A stretch of 7,773 bases of DNA from Alphaproteobacteria bacterium (GTDB taxonomy: Bacteria; Pseudomonadota; Alphaproteobacteria; Micavibrionales; UBA1664), in assembly GCA_030427215.1 (NCBI GenBank), contig JAUHXB010000052.1, forward strand, positions 1-7,773, written 5' to 3'. Position 1 is the stretch's first letter. Each line of letters starts with the position of its first letter. A model generated the notes under the pieces. That model ran no database searches and had not been told where the DNA came from. It saw only the letters and a program-made list of their open reading frames with translations. Both the position numbers and the translations under genes were made by a program. Positions 1 through 4,829 of this stretch are shown in pieces.

Positions 1-1441
1 TTAGTTTTGGAAAATGGTGTCCTTTGGCGGTCATTTGTGTGCCGATGATAATATCAACATCACCTTGTTTAATAATCTCTAATTTTTCCTGTAATGACTG
101 ACCGTCTTCGACGGTATCGCTGGACAACACCATAACACGTGCATCGGGGTATTTCTCTTGAACTTCTTCGGCAATGCGTTCCACCCCTGGGCCAATGGGG
201 ACAAGAGAATCCTCCGCATCGCATGATGGGCATTTGTCAGGCGACCTGCCCCCATAATCACAATGATGACAAAATGTGCGCCCTGATCCTTTATGTTCAA
301 CCAACCACGCGGTGCATTGTGGGCATTCCAATCGTCCGCCGCATGACCTGCACAATGTGAGTGGCGCATAACCGCGACGGTTAAGGAATAGCAAGACTTG
401 CTCACCTGCCTTCACCGTCACATCAATCGCGCTGTGCAATGTCGGTGAAATAAATTCACCTGTATCTGGTTTGTCCTCACGCATATCAATCATATGCATG
501 TCGGGCATATGCGCCCCGCCAAAACGGTCTGGCAATTTCACATGGTTATATCGTTTATGTTGAATGTTCCATAAGGTTTCAAGCGACGGCGTGGCGGACG
601 CCAAAATAACGGGATGTTTTAACATCGCCCCGCGCATCACCGCCATATCGCGGGCGTGGTAAATAACGTTGTCTTCTTGTTTATAAGATTGGTCGTGTTC
701 TTCATCAACCACAATCAATCCCAAATCCATATAGGGTAAGAACAAAGATGATCGCGCGCCAATAACCGCGCGTGTTTCACCATTTGCAACACCGTGCCAT
801 ACGGTCATGCGTTGTTTGGGTGTCATTTGTGAATGCCACAATGCCGCGCGCGACCCAAATCGTTTTTCAAACCGATCAACAAACCCACCTGTTAGCGCGA
901 TTTCAGGCATCATAATTAAGGCTTGTTGCCCCGCCCGCAAACACTCCGCCACGGCCTCAAAATAAACTTCGGTTTTCCCCGCGCCCGTTACACCATCCAA
1001 AAGCGTACAGTTATATCCCTGCCCAATTTTGGATCGCAAATCATGCGCGGCCTTGCCTTGATCTTCGGATAACGTCACCGCACCCCCGCCATCAATGGAT
1101 GTACATTGAAATTTTAAGGGGCGTTTTGGTGGTTCCAATAATTTAAAAGACGGACACACCATTTTCAAAATCATGCCCTTGGGGCTCATTGTCCATGATG
1201 CAACGCGAGTGATGTAATCCATCATGTCCTTTGTTAATGGTGGGGAGTCATAAATTTCCGATATTTTTTTAACCTTATTCATCGGCAAGGATGTATCAAC
1301 GTCCCCTTCCCACACAACGCCCAAAACATCCTGTCGTCCAAATGATATTTGAACATATGTGCCAACGGGCAATGGCTGTTCGGACTTATAACTATAAGCG
1401 CGATCAATCGCTGTTGCGGGAAGGATGTTTATAATGTGCAT
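1..1441 (-). CDS. priA: Primosomal protein N' (replication restart helicase PriA), 3'-truncated by window edge
   Basis: PriA is a 3'-to-5' superfamily 2 DNA helicase that recognises stalled forks and reloads the replisome. I translated 480 open codons from the ATG at 1439-1441 to the left edge with no stop, so only the C-terminal third is missing. Visible parts are an N-terminal 3'-DNA-binding-like region (about 1-105), Walker A GVTGAGKTEVY (150-160), DEEH box (246-249), motif III ASATPS (281-286), and all eight zinc-binding cysteines (364, 367, 373, 376, 391, 394, 404, 407). The last visible residues, GTQMTAKGHHFP (467-478), are the family's motif V. Walker A lies about 75 residues earlier than in E. 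coli PriA, and the winged-helix domain seems absent. No Shine-Dalgarno precedes the ATG, but the opening residues MHIINILPATAIDRAYSY fit the family start. It is divergent from transaldolase, a recurrent alphaproteobacterial pairing. Identification is secure. Confidence 0.97.
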   Translation of the reverse strand, partial: MHIINILPATAIDRAYSYKSEQPLPVGTYVQISFGRQDVLGVVWEGDVDTSLPMNKVKKISEIYDSPPLTKDMMDYITRVASWTMSPKGMILKMVCPSFKLLEPPKRPLKFQCTSIDGGGAVTLSEDQGKAAHDLRSKIGQGYNCTLLDGVTGAGKTEVYFEAVAECLRAGQQALIMMPEIALTGGFVDRFEKRFGSRAALWHSQMTPKQRMTVWHGVANGETRAVIGARSSLFLPYMDLGLIVVDEEHDQSYKQEDNVIYHARDMAVMRGAMLKHPVILASATPSLETLWNIQHKRYNHVKLPDRFGGAHMPDMHMIDMREDKPDTGEFISPTLHSAIDVTVKAGEQVLLFLNRRGYAPLTLCRSCGGRLECPQCTAWLVEHKGSGRTFCHHCDYGGRSPDKCPSCDAEDSLVPIGPGVERIAEEVQEKYPDARVMVLSSDTVEDGQSLQEKLEIIKQGDVDIIIGTQMTAKGHHFPKL

Positions 1442-1448
1442 GGGTTAT

Positions 1449-1454
1449 ATTTAA
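1449..1454 (-). promoter_or_regulatory. Possible -10 element of priA (leaderless start?)
   Basis: On the minus strand TTAAAT lies seven bases before the priA ATG, and no purine-rich Shine-Dalgarno is present between them. The match to TATAAT is four of six. No convincing -35 is visible; the closest is GGGACA sixteen bases further upstream. If it is used, transcription would begin at or next to the start codon. The call is weak and depends on the similar spacing seen at trhO and the helicase gene. Confidence 0.25.
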
Positions 1455-1495
1455 CATCATTTAAAACCAATGTCCCGCGCCACAGGCATTTTTTC

Positions 1496-1597
1496 GTTCA
1501 CGCCAAGAGCGCAAAGAAGTCGCAAAGGGCGCAAAGGTTTATTTATTCACTGATCCCTTTGCGATCATTGCGTGTTCATGGTGACCTTTGCGTGAAC
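1496..1597. repeat. Imperfect inverted repeat of GCGCAAAG-type units
   Basis: The ends are exact inverted copies: GTTCACGC at 1496-1503 and GCGTGAAC at 1590-1597. Inside, CGCAAAGGG (1521-1529) is exactly complementary to CCCTTTGCG (1555-1563). The left arm carries short direct copies GCGCAAAG (1509-1516), TCGCAAAG (1520-1527) and GCGCAAAG (1529-1536). The right arm carries the reverse units CCTTTGCG at 1556-1563 and 1585-1592. The layout resembles a known class of dispersed intergenic repeats built from TTCACGC-AAAG and CTTTGCGTGAA units seen in many bacterial genomes; that link is from memory and unchecked. The transcript of either strand could fold into a long interrupted hairpin. It lies between the divergent priA and tal genes. 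Its function is unknown, and it could affect priA or tal expression or be a non-autonomous element. Confidence 0.75.
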
Positions 1598-1599
1598 GG

Positions 1600-1628
1600 T
1601 TGCGATGGGTGTTTCAATGGTGTAATAA
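1600..1628 (+). promoter_or_regulatory. Possible promoter of transaldolase gene
   Basis: TTGCGA (1600-1605) and TAATAA (1623-1628) are separated by 17 bases and lie 34 bases before the tal start. The -35 is a fair match and the -10 a poor one, though TG just before it could act as an extended -10. The -35 begins three bases after the inverted repeat, so the repeat would sit immediately upstream of the polymerase. Confidence 0.3.
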
Positions 1629-1662
1629 CTATTAAAACCAAAAATAAAAGGAAACATCCCTC

Positions 1663-2316
1663 ATGAAATTTTTCGCAGATACCGTTGATATTGATGCCAT
1701 TAAAGACCTTGCCGATTTAGGCATGTTAGACGGCGTGACAACAAACCCATCCATCATTGCAAAATCAGGCGCAAACTTCCTCGAAGTTATTCCTGAAATT
1801 TGTAAGCTTACTGACGGCCCAGTATCGGCCGAGGTTGCCTCAACCGATTTCGATACAATGATGAAAGAAGCCGAAAAGCTCGCGGGATTAGCCGATAATA
1901 TCTGCGTTAAATTGCCTTTGACCGAGGCCGGTTTAAAAACATGTAAGCATTTAACCGCACAAGACATCATGACCAATGTCACATTGTGTTTTTCCGCAAA
2001 TCAGGCGTTATTGGCGGCAAAGGCCGGGGCAACATTCATATCCCCATTCGTGGGTAGGCTGGATGATATTGGGCTAACAGGCATGGATTTGATCGAAGAC
2101 ATCGTCACGATCTATGATAATTACGGGTTTGAAACCGAAATTTTGGTGGCCTCAATCCGTCACCCTCAACATTTGCTTGAGGCCGCGCGTTTGGGCGCGG
2201 ATGTGTCAACATTACCACCAAAGGTGATTAAACAACTCTTCAAACACCCCTTAACAGACAAAGGCCTCGCCGATTTTGTAAAAGATTGGGAAAGTACAGG
2301 ACAGAGTATTTTATAG
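1663..2316 (+). CDS. tal: Transaldolase, short (TalC/FSA-like) subfamily
   Basis: This cytoplasmic enzyme moves a dihydroxyacetone unit between sugar phosphates in the non-oxidative pentose phosphate pathway. The 217 residues are the usual length for the short transaldolase/fructose-6-phosphate aldolase group, a single TIM barrel. The N-terminal MKFFADT and GVTTNPSI (24-31) are typical, and Lys83 in CVKLPLT is the expected Schiff-base lysine. Two positions separate the activities: fructose-6-phosphate aldolase has Gln and Tyr, whereas this protein has Glu57 (SAEV) and Phe129 (SPFVGRLDD), as in true transaldolases. AAGGA (1648-1652), ten bases before the ATG, is the ribosome binding site. It is divergent from priA. 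The start is firm because the first strand of the barrel begins there. Annotation pipelines often label such proteins fructose-6-phosphate aldolase; the residues argue against that, though only assay would settle it. Confidence 0.95.
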   Translation: MKFFADTVDIDAIKDLADLGMLDGVTTNPSIIAKSGANFLEVIPEICKLTDGPVSAEVASTDFDTMMKEAEKLAGLADNICVKLPLTEAGLKTCKHLTAQDIMTNVTLCFSANQALLAAKAGATFISPFVGRLDDIGLTGMDLIEDIVTIYDNYGFETEILVASIRHPQHLLEAARLGADVSTLPPKVIKQLFKHPLTDKGLADFVKDWESTGQSIL

Positions 2317-2345
2317 TTGACATATTTTAAAAAATCCTATATATT
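2317..2345 (+). promoter_or_regulatory. Near-consensus sigma-70 promoter of the 159-residue gene
   Basis: A perfect -35 TTGACA (2317-2322) and a five-of-six -10 TATATT (2340-2345) are separated by the ideal 17 bases. The -35 begins at the base immediately after the transaldolase stop codon. Transcription would start near 2352, leaving a leader of about 17 bases with AAGGGA (2355-2360) eight bases before the ATG. The spacer is A/T-rich. I see no clear operator palindrome over it. It is the best promoter in the window. Confidence 0.8.
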
Positions 2346-2368
2346 ATGTTTTTGAAGGGATTTTTAAG

Positions 2369-2848
2369 ATGGTATCAGATAGATTCAATAAAACTAATGT
2401 AAATAGCGGTAGCATTACCTGTGGTAAAGCTGAGAGATGCTATAGAGTTTTAGATGGCGCTTCTTTTCTGGGCTGGGAAGTCGCAGGATCAGAAGATTCA
2501 TTTGGTGCATCAAACAAATCAGATGGCATTGAAATGGTTTTTGGCATTAAGGGCATCCAAACAGACCCCTATCATAGAGTGCAGGGCGAAGGATTTGTTC
2601 GCGTAAATCCAGAACTGTATGTAGCTGCAATTGATTATTGTAGAATAAGTGCCCCAAGTGCAGTAAAGGGAATGCAAAAGATAGCTTCACATGCCGGAGC
2701 ATTATTAAATCTTCCTATCGGTGGTGGACAAATTATTCGACCTTACGGTGCGCATGATAACGGCGATTATTCGCTTGCTAAACAATCTGATTTCGATGTA
2801 CCACCAGGTAAGCGCAATGCTGTAATATCACGAAGACCTACAACATAA
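2369..2848 (+). CDS. Hypothetical protein, 159 residues, unrecognised family
   Basis: I do not recognise this protein. It has no signal peptide or membrane segment and is probably cytoplasmic. Three cysteines are present (18, 24, 91). A glycine-rich central stretch and a likely helix around AAIDYCR and SAVKGMQKIASHAGALL (86-113) precede a polar, probably flexible C-terminus (about 128-159). It is nevertheless likely a real gene: it has a near-consensus promoter, a good Shine-Dalgarno AAGGGA eight bases before the ATG, and an uninterrupted frame filling most of the gap between tal and trhO. Codon use differs from its neighbours: six of ten arginines are AGA and there are three ATA codons, whereas trhO has about one AGA in sixteen. 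That suggests recent acquisition or a lineage-specific gene. No partner gene, toxin-antitoxin pairing or mobile-element signature is visible. No clear terminator follows; only the A/T palindrome TTTAATTAAA (2851-2860) is seen. Confidence 0.75.
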   Translation: MVSDRFNKTNVNSGSITCGKAERCYRVLDGASFLGWEVAGSEDSFGASNKSDGIEMVFGIKGIQTDPYHRVQGEGFVRVNPELYVAAIDYCRISAPSAVKGMQKIASHAGALLNLPIGGGQIIRPYGAHDNGDYSLAKQSDFDVPPGKRNAVISRRPTT

Positions 2849-2866
2849 TCTTTAATTAAAATCATC

Positions 2867-2896
2867 TTGCACCCGTAAACCATTTTCCATTATAAC
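2867..2896 (+). promoter_or_regulatory. Probable promoter of trhO, placed for a leaderless transcript
   Basis: TTGCAC (2867-2872) and TATAAC (2891-2896), four and five of six to consensus, are separated by 18 bases. The -10 ends seven bases before the trhO ATG at 2904, so transcription would start at or one base from the A of the start codon. No Shine-Dalgarno is present in the intervening TGTCCTC. Confidence 0.5.
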
Positions 2897-2903
2897 TGTC
2901 CTC

Positions 2904-3797
2904 ATGACATGGACAGTTGCCGCTCTCTATAAATTTACGCGCATCAATGACCGCGAGGCATTGCAGGCGGAGTTGAAAAAACGCTGTAAGGTTTTGGACG
3001 TTTACGGCTCCCTCCTTATTGCCGATGAAGGAATTAACGGCACAATTTGCGCCCCGACAAAAGAGAATATGAGCTCCATCATTCGATTTCTTGACAAAGA
3101 AATTGGATTAGAAGATATGGAGCTTAAATATTCTACGGCTGAATTGCGTCCATTTCGTCGGATGAAGGTTCGCCTTAAAAAAGAAATTGTCACGTTGAAA
3201 CAACCACATGTTGATCCAACAACCCAAAAGGGCATATATCTAACACCGCGTGAATGGCACGAGATGTTAAAGGCCAACCCTGACATGCCTGTCATTGATA
3301 CGCGCAATGATTATGAAACGGCCATTGGGACATTCAAAAATGCTATTGATCCAAAAACAAAAGAATTCCATGAATTCCCCGACTTTGTTGAGAAGAATTT
3401 AAACCCCGCTCATCATAAAAAGGTTGCGATGTTTTGCACCGGTGGTATTAGATGTGAAAAGGCGTCCAGCTATATGCTCGCCGAAGGGTATGACGAGGTT
3501 TATCACCTTAAAGGCGGAATCTTACAATATCTTGAAGACATCCCTGAAGAAGAGAGCCTTTGGGACGGTGAATGTTATGTGTTTGACCATCGCGTATCCT
3601 TAGGCCACGGATTAAAACAAGGCACATATGATTATTGTTTCGGGTGTGGTTTTCCAATCAATGAGGAGGACAAGGCACATGAATCATTCGAAGAAGGCAT
3701 TTGTTGCAAACGATGCGTTGATGATTTAACAGATGAAAAACGTCGCGCCCTCACTGATCGTCATGCGCATATGCAAACGCTCAACGGCGTGGCCTAA
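2904..3797 (+). CDS. trhO: tRNA uridine(34) hydroxylase TrhO (YceA/UPF0176, rhodanese-like)
   Basis: TrhO uses oxygen to hydroxylate C5 of the wobble uridine (U34) in certain tRNAs, the first step towards 5-oxyacetyl or 5-methoxy uridine, which broadens codon reading. The 297 residues fit short members of the family. Order: an N-terminal acylphosphatase-like domain (about 1-95) with the signature LLIADEGINGTI (37-48); a rhodanese domain (about 112-215) with VIDTRNDYE (130-138) and the catalytic loop CTGGIRCEKA (178-187), where Cys178 is the expected active cysteine; and a C-terminal cysteine cluster (245, 248, 267, 268, 271) that could bind metal. The ATG at 2904 is chosen because MTWTVAALYKF matches the family start. 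No Shine-Dalgarno precedes it, and a -10-like TATAAC lies seven bases upstream. The next gene starts six bases after the stop, suggesting co-transcription. Confidence 0.95.
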   Translation: MTWTVAALYKFTRINDREALQAELKKRCKVLDVYGSLLIADEGINGTICAPTKENMSSIIRFLDKEIGLEDMELKYSTAELRPFRRMKVRLKKEIVTLKQPHVDPTTQKGIYLTPREWHEMLKANPDMPVIDTRNDYETAIGTFKNAIDPKTKEFHEFPDFVEKNLNPAHHKKVAMFCTGGIRCEKASSYMLAEGYDEVYHLKGGILQYLEDIPEEESLWDGECYVFDHRVSLGHGLKQGTYDYCFGCGFPINEEDKAHESFEEGICCKRCVDDLTDEKRRALTDRHAHMQTLNGVA

Positions 3798-3803
3798 ATA
3801 ATA

Positions 3804-4829
3804 ATGAGAGAGAATAATCTCGATCTCATTCGTCTTATCGCCGCATTACAGGTTCTAATCATCCATCTTCATGATTTTTTTAAACTGGATACGGTCGCGT
3901 ATGATATTTTGCGTCCCTTTCCTGGTGTTCCTATTTTTTTCTTTATCAGCGGTTATTTGATTTATCAATCATGGAATCATTTGAAAAACCGTCCACATCA
4001 ATACGCTTTTAATCGGATTCTCCGACTGTATCCTGCCCTATGGGTTTGTTTTGTGGTTACATTATTGTCGGTTTATCTGACCGGATATTTTAACGAGGCC
4101 AATTTTACATGGTCTGGCCTTGGCGCGTGGGCTGTGGCGCAACTCACGCTTTTTCAATTTTATCATTCCGAGATTTTTAACGGATATGGAATTGGAATAT
4201 TAAACGGCAGCCTATGGACAATATCCGTTGAAATTCAATTTTATATCATCATGCCTATGATCGCCTTTATCATGGCGAAATACCGCAAGGTCACCATTGC
4301 TTTATTGGGTCTATTGATCATCGCCAATATTATAAACGCGCATTTTAACCCACGCGATTCCATGGTTGAAAAATTGTTCCATGTCTCATTCCTGCCGTGG
4401 TTATACATGTTTATGATTGGGGCATTCATTGCCAAATCGGAAAAAATTCAAAAATTCATTTTAAAACAAAATATTTTTATTTTAGGTGGGTTATATATCG
4501 CATCCTACATTATTGCCGATCATTGGAATTTAGGAACGGGCAATGGCATTAACCCTGTTTCATTTTTAATTATGGCCTGTGCCATTTTAAAATTAGCGTA
4601 TATGAAGCCATCATTATCACACCGATTATTAAGGCGCACAGATATGTCTTACGGTATTTATATTTATCACGTCCCTGTCATCAATTGGATGATGTATATG
4701 GGATATGGGCAAGGCTATATGAACGCCGCCATGGCCTTTGCCGTGACAATTTTATTGGGATATTTGTCTTGGACTTTGGTTGAACGCCCTGCCCTAAGCC
4801 TAAAAAAATCAACGATTTTTAGGCGGTAG
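3804..4829 (+). CDS. Membrane acyltransferase, acyltransferase-3 (OafA/WecH-like) family
   Basis: Members of this family are inner-membrane proteins that transfer acyl groups, often acetyl, to sugars of O-antigen, exopolysaccharide or other envelope glycans. The acceptor cannot be read from the sequence. The 341-residue protein is hydrophobic throughout, with about ten membrane segments. Arg10 and His21 form the R-X10-H motif that is essential in studied members. Further signatures are FFFISGYLIYQSW (45-57), RILRLYPALW (71-80), SLWTISVEIQFY (136-147), SYGIYIYHVP (282-291) and VERPAL (326-331). There is no fused SGNH domain, so it is the bare transmembrane form. The ATG lies six bases after the trhO stop and has no Shine-Dalgarno, so translation may depend on coupling to trhO. 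No in-frame start exists upstream because the trhO stop codon is in the same frame. The stop codon directly touches that of the convergent helicase gene. No sugar-transfer genes are adjacent. Confidence 0.92.
   Translation: MRENNLDLIRLIAALQVLIIHLHDFFKLDTVAYDILRPFPGVPIFFFISGYLIYQSWNHLKNRPHQYAFNRILRLYPALWVCFVVTLLSVYLTGYFNEANFTWSGLGAWAVAQLTLFQFYHSEIFNGYGIGILNGSLWTISVEIQFYIIMPMIAFIMAKYRKVTIALLGLLIIANIINAHFNPRDSMVEKLFHVSFLPWLYMFMIGAFIAKSEKIQKFILKQNIFILGGLYIASYIIADHWNLGTGNGINPVSFLIMACAILKLAYMKPSLSHRLLRRTDMSYGIYIYHVPVINWMMYMGYGQGYMNAAMAFAVTILLGYLSWTLVERPALSLKKSTIFRR
4798..4824. other. A/T-rich hairpin at the convergent gene junction
   Basis: GCCTAAAAAAATC (4798-4810) and GATTTTTAGGC (4814-4824) are inverted copies apart from two extra A bases, with a three-base AAC loop. 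It lies in the last codons of the acyltransferase gene, just before the abutting stop codons. It could slow or end transcription from either side, but no clean T-tract follows on either strand, so I do not call it a terminator. Confidence 0.3.

Noticed and set aside
79..405. Minus-strand 108-codon frame near the left edge, and the plus-strand frame within it
   Set aside because: The priA reading frame runs through the whole region with conserved zinc cysteines; both are shadows.
1496..1597. Short CRISPR-like array from repeated GCGCAAAG units
   Set aside because: The units are 8 bases with 1-3 bases between them and occur in inverted orientation. There are no spacers or cas genes.
1349..1666. 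A 105-codon plus-strand frame with many Lys, Arg and Ser residues over the priA-tal gap
   Set aside because: It overlaps the priA start on the opposite strand and translates the GCGCAAAG repeat. Such frames are a common artefact of this repeat type. It has no family match or Shine-Dalgarno.
1632..1982. Minus-strand 116-codon frame over transaldolase
   Set aside because: It lies antisense to a well-conserved transaldolase sequence and has no family features.
2369..2848. Toxin-antitoxin, defence or phage gene assignment for the 159-residue protein
   Set aside because: There is no adjacent partner gene, no recognised motif and no phage or mobile-element neighbour. A role would be a guess.
4798..4824. 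Bidirectional terminator at the convergent junction
   Set aside because: The stem is A/T-rich with a two-base bulge, and no T-tract follows it on either strand, so it is listed only as a hairpin.
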